NCBI GenBank assembly: GCA_002280555.1
Contig: NCEE01000009.1
Location: forward strand, 84,150-148,149
Reading direction: 5' to 3'
DNA length: 64,000 bases
Source: Sphingomonas sp. 32-62-10
GTDB lineage: Bacteria > Pseudomonadota > Alphaproteobacteria > Sphingomonadales > Sphingomonadaceae
Below, piece by piece: positions 27,539 to 35,691 of this stretch (its first letter is position 1; the number at the start of each line of letters is the position of its first letter). The translations under genes and the position numbers were made by a program. The notes beneath the pieces are model-generated. The model was given only the letters and a program-made list of their open reading frames with translations, ran no database searches and was not told where the DNA came from.

Positions 27539-29920
27539 ATGACTTCTATGCCCATTTCGACCCGTCGTCTGGCCCGTTCGCTCGCTGGCAGCGCCTCGCT
27601 GATCGCGCTGGCGCTGATCGCGACTCCAGCGGCAGCCGCCGATCCCGCCCCCGCCGCGCCCGCCCAGGCTGCGCCTCAGGTTGACGAGAACGACGACGGT
27701 CTCGCAACGATCACGGTTACGGCGCAACGGCGAGAGGAAAAGCTCCAGGATGTGCCACTTTCGGTGTCGGTGGTTCGCGGCGAACTGCTCGATAACATTG
27801 CGGCGGGCGGCCAGGATATCCGCTTCCTGTCGGGCCGCGTCCCCAGTCTGTTAATCGAATCATCGTTCGGTCGCACTTTTCCGCGCTTCTACATCCGCGG
27901 CCTTGGCAATACCGATTTCGACTTCAACGCGTCGCAGCCGGTCAGCCTCGTTTATGACGATGTCGTGCTCGAAAACCCGATCCTGAAAGGGTTCCCGGTA
28001 TTCGATCTCGAACGGGTGGAAGTGCTGCGCGGGCCGCAGGGCACCTTGTTCGGTCGCAACACGCCGGCCGGCATCGTCAAGTTCGATTCGGTCAAGCCGA
28101 GCAATACGCTGAACGGCTATGGCCGCGTTTCCTATGGCAGCTTCAATAACGTGAACGCACAAGGTGCGATCGGCGCGCCGATCGTTGACGACACCGTCAG
28201 CGTGCGCATTTCCGCCTTGTATCAGCGCCAGGACGGCTATGTGGACAATGTTGTGCCAGCCGGCACGACCCGCAATCGATTCGAAGGTTTTGAAGAATTC
28301 GCAGGCCGTGCGCAAATCCTCATCAAGCCGACCGACCAGTTCGATGTTCTGCTGACAGGGCAATTGCGGACGCTGCGCGGCACCGCTCGCCTGTTCCGTG
28401 CGAATGTGTTCACCAAGGGGCAGACCGGGCTCAATGCCAATTTCGTTCGTGACCGCGTGTCGATCGATGGGCAAAATGAGCAGAAAGTCGATACCCAGAA
28501 CCTCTCGGCACGGGTGACCTACGATACGGGGCCAGTGTCGCTCATTTCGGTGACGAGCTACTGGAGCGGTGATGCCACGTCGGTCGGCGATGTCGATGGC
28601 GGCTTCGGTGCGAATTTCCTGCCGGCCGGGCTCTTTGGACCGGGCAACATCCCCTTCACCGCCGAAACGCGCGACAGCGTGCCCCGGCTGCGCCAGTTCA
28701 CCCAGGAATTCCGCCTGGCCAGCAATGGCGACAATGCGCTGAGCTATCAGGCCGGTTTCTTCTATTTCAGTGAACAGTTGCGCATCGTCAGCGAGAATTT
28801 TTCGACGCTGGGCGACCCCAACAATGCGCGCGGCGGCGTGAACATTCTGGTCGATCAGGATCAGGACAGCAAAGCGTACGGCGTGTTCGGATCGTTGACG
28901 TACAAGCTGACCGATCAACTGAGCGTCACCGGCGGCGTGCGGTATAACAATGATGACCGCGATTACTTTGTGGCCCGCACCCGCGACACACAGTTCCCCA
29001 ACTTCCTCCAGGATCCGCTCGGCACCGTGCGCCGTTCGGTCAACGGCGAGAATGTGACGTGGGACGCGACCGTCAACTACAAGGCGACCGACGATATCAA
29101 CCTCTATGCCCGGGCGGCAAAGGGCTATCGGGCGCCGAGCATCCAGGGCCGCATCCTGTTTCCCGCCAATACCGCGCAGACTCTGGAGGACGGTGTAACA
29201 ACAGCCGCATCGGAAACGATCCAATCGTGGGAAGCGGGCATCAAATCGACCTTTCTCGACGGTCGCGGACGCCTGAACCTCAACGGCTTCTACTATGATC
29301 TCGACAATGCGCAGCTCACCGCGGTTGGTGGCGGGGTCAACTCGAACCGACTGCTGAACGCGGACAATGTTCGCGGTTACGGCTTCGAGGCAGATGCGGA
29401 ATTACGCCCGATACCGAACCTGACGCTTACCGCAGGGCTCAGCTATAACCACACGGAAATCCGTGATCGTAATCTGACGACCGCCGCGTGCGGCGTGCAA
29501 GGGTTCGATGGTGTGGCGCTGTGCACGGTGCGCGATCCGATCGTCGTGCCGACCGCGCCGTTCACATCGGCCATCGTCAACATCAACGGCAACAGCCTGC
29601 CACAATCGCCGCGCTGGATCGCCAACTGGACGGCGCGCTATAGCGTCCCGCTCGGGTCGGGCGAACTCTACGCCTATACCGACTGGGCGTATCGATCGAA
29701 GATCAATTTCTTCCTGTACGACTCGGTCGAATTCCAGAGCACGCACCTGCTCGAGGGCGGATTGCGGATCGGTTACAAGACGGGACGCTACGAGCTTTCG
29801 GCCTTTGCCCGTAACATCACCAACACAACGCAAGCGGTTGGCGGAATCGATTTCAACAATTTGACGGGTTTCGTTAACGAACCACGCGTGTTCGGCGGCG
29901 AATTCGGCGTGAAGTTCTAA
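27539..29920 (+). CDS. TonB-dependent outer-membrane receptor
   Basis: This 793-residue receptor has a signal peptide (SLAGSASLIALALIATPAAA), a spacer rich in Ala/Pro, a TonB-box-like segment (ATITVTAQRREEKLQDVPLSV), a plug domain (FYIRGLGN, VEVLRGPQGTLFGRNTPAGIV) and a 22-strand barrel ending in the aromatic C-terminus EFGVKF. The sphingomonad-type ITVTAQRREE start and lack of a secretin/FecR-signalling domain suggest a nutrient receptor. The substrate is not evident. ATG 27539 is used; MPISTRR at 27548 is possible. It lies 168 bases after the S9 peptidase gene. Confidence 0.93.
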   Translation: MTSMPISTRRLARSLAGSASLIALALIATPAAAADPAPAAPAQAAPQVDENDDGLATITVTAQRREEKLQDVPLSVSVVRGELLDNIAAGGQDIRFLSGRVPSLLIESSFGRTFPRFYIRGLGNTDFDFNASQPVSLVYDDVVLENPILKGFPVFDLERVEVLRGPQGTLFGRNTPAGIVKFDSVKPSNTLNGYGRVSYGSFNNVNAQGAIGAPIVDDTVSVRISALYQRQDGYVDNVVPAGTTRNRFEGFEEFAGRAQILIKPTDQFDVLLTGQLRTLRGTARLFRANVFTKGQTGLNANFVRDRVSIDGQNEQKVDTQNLSARVTYDTGPVSLISVTSYWSGDATSVGDVDGGFGANFLPAGLFGPGNIPFTAETRDSVPRLRQFTQEFRLASNGDNALSYQAGFFYFSEQLRIVSENFSTLGDPNNARGGVNILVDQDQDSKAYGVFGSLTYKLTDQLSVTGGVRYNNDDRDYFVARTRDTQFPNFLQDPLGTVRRSVNGENVTWDATVNYKATDDINLYARAAKGYRAPSIQGRILFPANTAQTLEDGVTTAASETIQSWEAGIKSTFLDGRGRLNLNGFYYDLDNAQLTAVGGGVNSNRLLNADNVRGYGFEADAELRPIPNLTLTAGLSYNHTEIRDRNLTTAACGVQGFDGVALCTVRDPIVVPTAPFTSAIVNINGNSLPQSPRWIANWTARYSVPLGSGELYAYTDWAYRSKINFFLYDSVEFQSTHLLEGGLRIGYKTGRYELSAFARNITNTTQAVGGIDFNNLTGFVNEPRVFGGEFGVKF

Positions 29921-29946
29921 CGAATCGTTCGACTGCTACCCTCACA

Positions 29947-29982
29947 TGAGCGCGCGAGACCGATTTGGGTTTCGCGCGCTCA
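29947..29982. terminator. Hairpin after the TonB receptor gene
   Basis: The arms TGAGCGCGCGAGACC and GGGTTTCGCGCGCTCA pair with one mismatch. No T-run follows, so its termination strength is uncertain. Confidence 0.55.
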
Positions 29983-30092
29983 TATCATTCGCCATGACTT
30001 GGCGATGGTGCCTTCCGACACCTCTCCCCTGATCCTTTCCGGATTTGTGATGCTGTGGCCATTGCTGCGGCGACCGCACCACCAGCACAGCA

Positions 30093-30833
30093 TCAATACA
30101 CGCCAATCAGCTTGGCGCCCGCGACGATCAGCACAAGGCCGAGCGAGCGGAGCACTAAACGCTCGGGCAATTTGATCCCCAGCGTCGTGCCGATGGTCGC
30201 GCCAATCAGCACTGCACCGGCGAATAACGGCAATCCGTCGGGCAATTGCTGCAGCGACGCGACGTTACCCGCGAGGCCCGAAATCGAATTGGCGAAGATG
30301 AAGACCGCTGCGACCCCCGATGCCTGTTTCGGCTGGGCCCAGGCAAACAACAGCAACAGCGGCGACAGGAAGATACCGCCGCCAGTGCCGGTCAGACCCG
30401 ACAGCAGCCCGATGCCAACGCCGGCCAGGATCGCCGGGACGATTGGCGGGTCTCGCACCTCGGTACTCGCCACAATCGCCCGCGGCCAGAGCAGACGCGC
30501 GGCCGACAGCCACAACACCACGCCGACAATCGGGCGATAAGTGTTGCTCGGCAAGGTGATCATCCCGCCGACATAAGCCATTGGGAGTGCGCCGAGCAGG
30601 AACGGCCAAAGGATTCGCCAGCGAAACTGCCCCGCACGAATGAACCGCACTGACGCAAAGCCCGATACCAGCACGTTCAGCGCCAACGCGGTGGGCCGCA
30701 TCACTGCCGTCGGCAAGCCGAACAGCGCCATGATGGCGATATAAGCCGATGCCCCGCCATGGCCGACGCTCGAATACAATGTCGCGCCGAGCATCAGGCA
30801 AAGGGCGAGCAGCAGGTTGATTTCGGTGATCAT
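30093..30833 (-). CDS. TauE/SafE family membrane protein
   Basis: This 246-residue polytopic protein is a second TSUP-family transporter, distinct from the one at the left end. Signature segments are GATLYSSVGHGGASAYIAIMAL in the first half and GLLSGLTGTGGGIFLSPLLLL in the second, together with RPTALALNVLVSGFASVRF. Family members export sulfite or related anions or act in cofactor assembly. No sulfur-metabolism gene is adjacent, so the substrate is unknown. It converges with the TonB receptor and precedes RNase T2 in opposite order on the minus strand. Confidence 0.85.
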   Translation of the reverse strand: MITEINLLLALCLMLGATLYSSVGHGGASAYIAIMALFGLPTAVMRPTALALNVLVSGFASVRFIRAGQFRWRILWPFLLGALPMAYVGGMITLPSNTYRPIVGVVLWLSAARLLWPRAIVASTEVRDPPIVPAILAGVGIGLLSGLTGTGGGIFLSPLLLLFAWAQPKQASGVAAVFIFANSISGLAGNVASLQQLPDGLPLFAGAVLIGATIGTTLGIKLPERLVLRSLGLVLIVAGAKLIGVY

Positions 30834-30980
30834 AGCGCTTTGGGCCCGATCGGATTGACCATGTCAACGATATATCCAATGAGATACAGCGTTGATCGGC
30901 AGTGGTACCGTCAGCCGTGCATTCAATCTCCCTTTGTACTGTCGGGTCGCTCGCGCGCTGGTTTGCAGGTTAACCCGCCC

Positions 30981-31712
30981 CTATCGCCGCCCGCGCCAGA
31001 TTTTGATCGGATTGCCCGGTGCCAGCCCGCCCTGATGCGCTGGGCAGGCGGTGAAGCGCAGTTGCTTGTCCAGGCACAGCCAGATTTCATCGAGCCAGCC
31101 CTGTCGCGTAGCGGTGATGCGCATCATGTTCGCCTGCACGCCGGGATTGGCGCGGGCCATGGCGGTCGCGAGCTGCCCCGCGGTCAGCCGCCGCCGTGAC
31201 AGCGCGTTCATGTCAGGATAGCGCAGCCGCCCGAACAAGCCGGTCGCCTTGTCAAAATAGCCATCGGGCGTCGTGTTCATGCAGGTGCCGTGCTTGGCCC
31301 ATTCATGCTGGAGCAGTTGCGGTGAGGGCGTGGCGCACAGATTCTTGCGGATCACTGCTGGCGGCAAAATCTCGGCCGGTTTGCAATATTGCGGCCATTT
31401 CTCCCCCGTACCGTCGGGCCACAACCCGTGGAGCGTAAAGCCGAAGCGGTTACCGCTGCCGCACTGAAACCGAGCCGATTCATCTCGCGCGTTGCTCCGG
31501 CAATATTGCGGGGTCCAGCTGATGGCGAGCGTATAGCTGCCGATCGGGAGCACCCGCTTGGGCTGGCTGGCGCTGGGGCCATCGGCGCGCGGCACCGGCA
31601 CCCGATCGGGAACGGCGCAGCTATAGGCCTGGGCATAAGCGAGGCCCGGCGATGCCACCGCTGCAGCAGCGACGATCAGAGCAGCGAAGCGGCGCAGGCG
31701 TGACATCGGCAT
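30981..31712 (-). CDS. Secreted ribonuclease T2
   Basis: This 243-residue protein has a signal peptide (LRRFAALIVAAAAVASPGLAYAQ) and both catalytic segments of the RNase T2 family: CAS-1 FTLHGLWPDG and CAS-2 HEWAKHGTC, each supplying a catalytic histidine. Cysteines for disulfides are present (for example CAVPDR, QYCRSN, QYCKPA). T2 enzymes cleave single-stranded RNA through 2',3'-cyclic phosphates. In the periplasm the enzyme would scavenge RNA for phosphate or nucleosides. No operon partner is evident. Confidence 0.9.
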   Translation of the reverse strand: MPMSRLRRFAALIVAAAAVASPGLAYAQAYSCAVPDRVPVPRADGPSASQPKRVLPIGSYTLAISWTPQYCRSNARDESARFQCGSGNRFGFTLHGLWPDGTGEKWPQYCKPAEILPPAVIRKNLCATPSPQLLQHEWAKHGTCMNTTPDGYFDKATGLFGRLRYPDMNALSRRRLTAGQLATAMARANPGVQANMMRITATRQGWLDEIWLCLDKQLRFTACPAHQGGLAPGNPIKIWRGRR

Positions 31713-31777
31713 GAAGAACCCCCGTTACGTAACTTGCAGACATCTAACGCCAAATCATGGCAATGGGTAGCGAAGGA

Positions 31778-32629
31778 TCAGCCAAGTGGCTCCGAAACGG
31801 TGCTAAAATCCAGCCCGATATCGGCCGCCGGGGCCGACTGGGTCAGCCGCCCGACGCTGATGTATGTGACGCCCGTCTCCGCAATCGCGCGGATCGTATC
31901 GAGCCGCACCCCGCCCGAGGCCTCGGTCGGCACCCGTCCGCCGATCAGCGTCACCGCACCGCGCAGGATGGGCGGCGGCATATTATCGAGCAGCAAATGG
32001 GTCGCGCCTGCCGAAAGCGCGGGTTCGATCTGATCGACCCGGTCGACCTCCACGATGATCCGCGCAATCCCCGCCGCCTTGGCACGGCGCACCGCCTCCT
32101 CAACCGATCCGGCGACCGCGACGTGATTATCCTTGATCATCGCCGCATCCCACAACCCCATGCGGTGATTGGTCGCGCCGCCCATCCGCGTCGCATATTT
32201 CTCCAGCAGACGAAGCCCGGGGATCGTCTTGCGGGTATCGAGCAGGATCGCGCCGGTGCCCATGATCTTGTCGACATAACCACGCGTCATCGTCGCAATG
32301 CCCGACAGATGCTGGACGGTGTTAAGCGCCGATCGCTCCGCCGTCAGCATGGCGCGCGCACTGCCTTCGATCCGCATCAAATCGGTGCCGGCGGGCACGC
32401 GTGCGCCCTCCTCCACCAACATCTCGATCACGGCACCCGGATCGAGCGCGCGGAAAAACGCCTCCGCGATCGGCAGGCCAGCGACCACTATCGGATCGCG
32501 GCTATCCATCACCCCGGCAAAGCGCGCCTCCGCCGGAATGACAGCGGCCGACGTGATATCGCCCCCCTCCCCCAGATCCTCGGCAAGCGTCGCGCGGACA
32601 AACGAATCGAGGTCGAAGCCGGGGATCAT
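31778..32629 (-). CDS. nadC: Nicotinate-nucleotide pyrophosphorylase (quinolinate phosphoribosyltransferase)
   Basis: NadC (283 residues) converts quinolinate and PRPP to nicotinate mononucleotide, CO2 and PPi in de novo NAD synthesis. Visible landmarks are LAEDLGEGGDITSAAV, ERSALNTVQHLSGIAT, the substrate-binding DTRKTIPGLRLLEKYA with adjacent GGATNHRMGLWDAAMIKDNH, and the C-terminal EASGGVRLDTIRAIAETGVTYISVG phosphate-binding block. The ATG at 32629 gives MIPGFDL; the open frame continues upstream into a repeat-containing intergenic region. nadA and nadB are not in the window. Confidence 0.95.
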   Translation of the reverse strand: MIPGFDLDSFVRATLAEDLGEGGDITSAAVIPAEARFAGVMDSRDPIVVAGLPIAEAFFRALDPGAVIEMLVEEGARVPAGTDLMRIEGSARAMLTAERSALNTVQHLSGIATMTRGYVDKIMGTGAILLDTRKTIPGLRLLEKYATRMGGATNHRMGLWDAAMIKDNHVAVAGSVEEAVRRAKAAGIARIIVEVDRVDQIEPALSAGATHLLLDNMPPPILRGAVTLIGGRVPTEASGGVRLDTIRAIAETGVTYISVGRLTQSAPAADIGLDFSTVSEPLG

Positions 32630-33162
32630 GCGGCGCGATTCCCGAGGTAAGGTGCAACGCAAAGTTGCGGAAGTTGCGGGTCTCCATCGGTTTGCGCAAC
32701 TTGACGCAAATGGCCGTTGCGGAGCGGTTTGGAGGCGTTTTTCGTAACGATCATGATCGACGCTTTGCCACAAAGCGGGGCTTGTAGGAAAACGATATTG
32801 GGTCGGCTTGGTGCGACAGTTAGGGCTTTTCCTGTGCACAAGACAGCTTTAACCCCGGTTGCAGCCGTTGATTTTGTGCTCCCGCGAAGGCGGGAGCCCA
32901 GACTGGGTCCCCGCCTTCGCGGGGACACAACCGAAGTTGAAGTGCTCGCTAACCGCCAATTTCGAACATTTACCCAGTCACCGCCATGCGCTCCTGCCCA
33001 AAGGTGGAACGGCGGCAATCTGGTGAAAGAGCGGACGGGCGGCTTCCGCCCCAGAGTCGGTCGTTTGCACGCGCGGTCTTGAACGTCCGCATGTAACAAA
33101 AGCCGTCCTTCGATCGATGGACTCTGCCATCGACGCAGTATCCTCCGATTGCCTCCCTAGGC
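32630..33162. other. Gene-free region with one REP-like palindrome
   Basis: About 530 bases separate nadC from the next gene. The only structured element is the REP-like palindrome at 32875-32930. Short open frames across it have no coding character and I see no RNA gene. Confidence 0.6.
32875..32930. repeat. REP-like palindrome, family 1 copy A
   Basis: Two hairpins, CTCCCGC-GAAG-GCGGGAG and GTCCCCGC-CTTC-GCGGGGAC, are joined by CCCAGACTGG and flanked by TGTG/CACA. An identical copy lies at 50892-50947 and an inverted near-copy at 39272-39327. Confidence 0.9.
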
Positions 33163-33897
33163 TCAAATTTGTGGCTTCGACTTCCAAACTGTCCAAATGT
33201 CCTGCGAGAGGACCGGATGTGTCCAATATGCATAAGACAGCATCATGATTTCACCGTCGGCGCGATTAGGGTCGGCGGATTGCTTCACCACTAGGAATGC
33301 CTCTTGTTGGTCGTCATAACCAACTGCCGTAGCGGCATAAACTTCGGTATGTTCATCGCTAACGGCAAGTGCCTGATTGCCGGTGGTTGGCTGCGCCATG
33401 GTTGCAGCATCGGCATAATGCAGGAACAAGAAAGAAAAGGGCTGCCCTTCAGCCAAGCTCGCCTTTAACTGATACAAGGTGACCGGAGCCACATGAAGAC
33501 CCAGATCAATCGTACCTGTCGCTGGATCATCATTCGCGGCAATCGGGCTAGCCGCAGTAGTCGTGCCTGCATCGACGCTTAGCCCCGATGACGCAACGCC
33601 AATAGCTGACGTTGCGTCTCCGTCGTGTAAACCAGCAGCACGTCGGCTTTCTGCGTTCGCGCCACAAGACCAGCGTGCCTTGGCAACCTGCGGCGCAAAC
33701 CCGGCAATGACCAGATCTCCGTATTGAATGAACAGGGGTGACGGATCGATAGACATTTGTGAATTTGATAGGCGACGCACATCACGAATACTCGCGGCGA
33801 TGGCTTTCAACGTACTTGGCCCGATGTGATCGCAATCTCGAATTGCAAAATTGATGCCCCGTAAGTCAGCTGATTGAGGAATCTGTCGCAGTGCCAT
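33163..33897 (-). CDS. Papain-fold (C1 peptidase-like) protein lacking catalytic residues
   Basis: This 244-residue protein is of no named function. Its ends align by eye with bacterial C1-type cysteine peptidases: DLRGINFAIRDCDHIGPSTLKAIAASI corresponds to the family pattern DLR...DQGxxGSCTAxAxA, PSPLFIQYGD to SRLFLYYxxR, and VYAATAVGYDDQQEAFLVVKQ...MMLSYAYWTHPVLSQDIWTV to HAVLAVGYDD...FxVxNSWG...xPYxYxxxxxxxxDxWTI. At the expected positions Cys is Ser28, His is Tyr187 and the NSWG motif is KQSA (205-208). The protein is therefore probably a catalytically dead pseudopeptidase. There is no signal peptide. The gene lies in a lower-GC accessory stretch. Confidence 0.6.
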   Translation of the reverse strand: MALRQIPQSADLRGINFAIRDCDHIGPSTLKAIAASIRDVRRLSNSQMSIDPSPLFIQYGDLVIAGFAPQVAKARWSCGANAESRRAAGLHDGDATSAIGVASSGLSVDAGTTTAASPIAANDDPATGTIDLGLHVAPVTLYQLKASLAEGQPFSFLFLHYADAATMAQPTTGNQALAVSDEHTEVYAATAVGYDDQQEAFLVVKQSADPNRADGEIMMLSYAYWTHPVLSQDIWTVWKSKPQI

Positions 33898-34209
33898 CAA
33901 TGGTTTCTCGTTCGATCAAATTTATGATTCAAATACAAAAAAAGCATTGTCAATTTTCTTTTGATGATACCGTAGAATTATGAAGACTGTCAGGACATCA
34001 AACTTTTTTATTGAAAATGAAAGATGAAGTAATTCCATTGACGGAATGATGGCGCGGATCATTCACGCTGAAGATACCGACTATTAGCGGTCGGTATTTT
34101 TTAAATTAAGTTATTATCGATCTCATGCTAAAATGCCGCACTGTCGTTATCAGCTTCAGAATGTAGATAAACGATGTGCCGGGCAATCTATGTAAATCCA
34201 TAGCGGCGT
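33898..34209. other. AT-rich intergenic region with an orphan terminator
   Basis: About 310 bases, much richer in A and T than the genome, lie between the papain-like gene and the LuxR gene, both on the minus strand. The plus strand carries a terminator at 34074-34102 but no plus-strand gene, only a possible 19-codon frame from about 33922. A small RNA is possible. Confidence 0.5.
34074..34102 (+). terminator. Plus-strand Rho-independent terminator without an upstream gene
   Basis: The stem ATACCGAC / GTCGGTAT with an 8-base loop is followed by T5 and AAA. No plus-strand gene precedes it. Confidence 0.7.
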
Positions 34210-34968
34210 TCAGCCGATTGTGATTTCCTGGAACAGGAGCGCGCGGGCGACGGCTTCAGGCAGGGTAGCCGCGTGCAGCTTTTTGCGGGCTCTCCGGAGA
34301 TGGAGCTCGATCGTGACGCGCGCCAGGCAGAGGCGGTCGGCAATCGCATCGATCCGCAATCCTTGTGCGAGGTAACTGAGGCAATCTCGCTCGCGCGACG
34401 AGAGTTTGGCGATTCCATAAAGCTCACGGCGTACTTCGCCGATTGAATAAAGATGGAACAGCTGCGCGATCATAACGAGTTCAGATTCGCGACCATCAAT
34501 TGCGCGAAAATACTCGCCCTCAGCGAGCGACGATCCCAATGTCATTCCAGCGACCGGCATCGTCCCGCCGAAGGAATCGAGCATTGGAACGCTAAGCTGT
34601 GAGCGCAGTCCCGCTTCAACAGTTAAACCAACGGTTTCGCGGGCACTGCTTTCGTCAAGTTGCCGTAATACGCTCTCACCCCAGCGATAAGGGAGGCGAT
34701 TACCGTTGCGTACGAACAACACATGGGGATCGGAGAGGTCGAGCCTTCGGTCGCCATAATAATCGATCCACCCGCTTGCCATCGTTGAGAGGAAACGGAC
34801 TGGCGCGTCTATGCGCGCGGCAGCAACCGTGTCGAGGATACCGTAATTGATCTGGTCCATGCCAATAGCGGCGAGATGTTTGGTCATACGCGACCAACGA
34901 TCGGTCACGTCCACCGCCTCGACAAGATCGGCGACCAGCGCGGCATGATCCAAGTTTGCGGTCGCCAC
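34210..34968 (-). CDS. LuxR-type regulator with autoinducer-binding domain (LuxR solo)
   Basis: This 252-residue protein has an N-terminal autoinducer-binding domain and a C-terminal LuxR helix-turn-helix (LSSRERDCLSYLAQGLRIDAIADRLCLARVTIELHLRRARKKL, about 190-235). The acyl-homoserine-lactone pocket residues conserved in TraR/LuxR have clear counterparts: Trp67 and Tyr71 in SGWIDYY, Asp80 in LSDPHV, Trp96 in LPYRWGE. It should therefore still bind a lactone or similar signal. No luxI synthase is in the window. The GTG at 34968 has GGGAGGG about 5 bases upstream. The HTH is slightly unusual, with TIELHLRRARKKL where TVxxHxxxIxxKL is usual. Confidence 0.85.
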   Translation of the reverse strand: MATANLDHAALVADLVEAVDVTDRWSRMTKHLAAIGMDQINYGILDTVAAARIDAPVRFLSTMASGWIDYYGDRRLDLSDPHVLFVRNGNRLPYRWGESVLRQLDESSARETVGLTVEAGLRSQLSVPMLDSFGGTMPVAGMTLGSSLAEGEYFRAIDGRESELVMIAQLFHLYSIGEVRRELYGIAKLSSRERDCLSYLAQGLRIDAIADRLCLARVTIELHLRRARKKLHAATLPEAVARALLFQEITIG

Positions 34969-35009
34969 AACACCCTCCCCTAAGGCTAATTGATAAAGAC
35001 GCTATCGAC

Positions 35010-35417
35010 GTGGGTTACGGAGTCAATCAGCCATCATGGCGCGGGATCGCCCGAACCGCTTACGAGCGCAATTCGTTGGATCCACAGGACATCGCGGCGG
35101 TGCGCATAGTCACCGATGAAACCCTTCGCGGGCAGATCAAGAGAATTTGTGCCAAGACAGGGTCGCGCAATGAAGCTGATCTGATGCGTATTTTGAGCGC
35201 GATACGGGCACAGGAAGCGAGACCAGTCTTTCGGGCGGCGCTGAACGCCAACAGCCGTCTCGGTCCGCTTACCTCCACGGAGTTAGGGGTTAGCAACCGC
35301 ACTCTGACAGAGTGTCAGCCGCTATCCACCTCGCCATGGGATCTTTCGGGATTGGCTGAAGAAGCTTTCTATGGCGGAGATTGGGGCGACAACCGCCGTG
35401 AAGGTGCAGCGCCTTAA
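35010..35417 (+). pseudogene. LuxR-type HTH fragment (probable remnant)
   Basis: The frame contains DPQDIAAVRIVTDETLRGQIKRICAKTGSRNEADLMRILSAIR. This matches the second half of a LuxR-family HTH (IAxxLxVSxxTVRxxLKRIFAKTGVxRQAELVRLL), with no recognisable domain before it. The residues after it have no family I know. The GTG at 35010 is a formal start without a clear ribosome binding site. It is most simply read as the decayed 3' end of a regulator gene, divergent from the intact LuxR gene. Confidence 0.35.
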
Positions 35418-35635
35418 TGGGGCAGCTATGCGATGCTTTCAGCCAAAAGCTGCCAGTCGCCTAACCACCCATTTTCAGCCGTCCGTTTGCCAAACGAGCC
35501 AAACCTGTTTGGTCACGAACACGCCGACCTCTGGCTGTCACAAGACCTCTCGGACCCTACGACAAGTTCAGGAGCGCTTGGTTCTATGGCCATCCGGCAT
35601 TGGATCGCACCGACCTTTTGGCTTGTGGATCGGTG

Positions 35636-35665
35636 GGCCACGGAACTCGTCCGGGGTGACGGTTC
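35636..35665. repeat. Half REP-like element, family 2
   Basis: CACGGAACTCGTCCGGGGTGAC resembles the half-element at 44636-44664 and the CCGGGGTGACG ends of family-2 elements elsewhere in the window. The flanking 35418-35691 holds no gene that I can support. Confidence 0.5.
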
Positions 35666-35691
35666 CACTTTAGGTCGCTGCCCCGCACCCC

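Noticed and set aside
27860..29224. A 454-codon minus-strand frame under the TonB receptor gene
   Set aside because: Antisense of a clear TonB receptor; no family pattern.
32626..33099. A 157-codon minus-strand frame in the gap between nadC and the papain-like gene
   Set aside because: It runs through a REP-like palindrome and has no coding signature or ribosome binding site.
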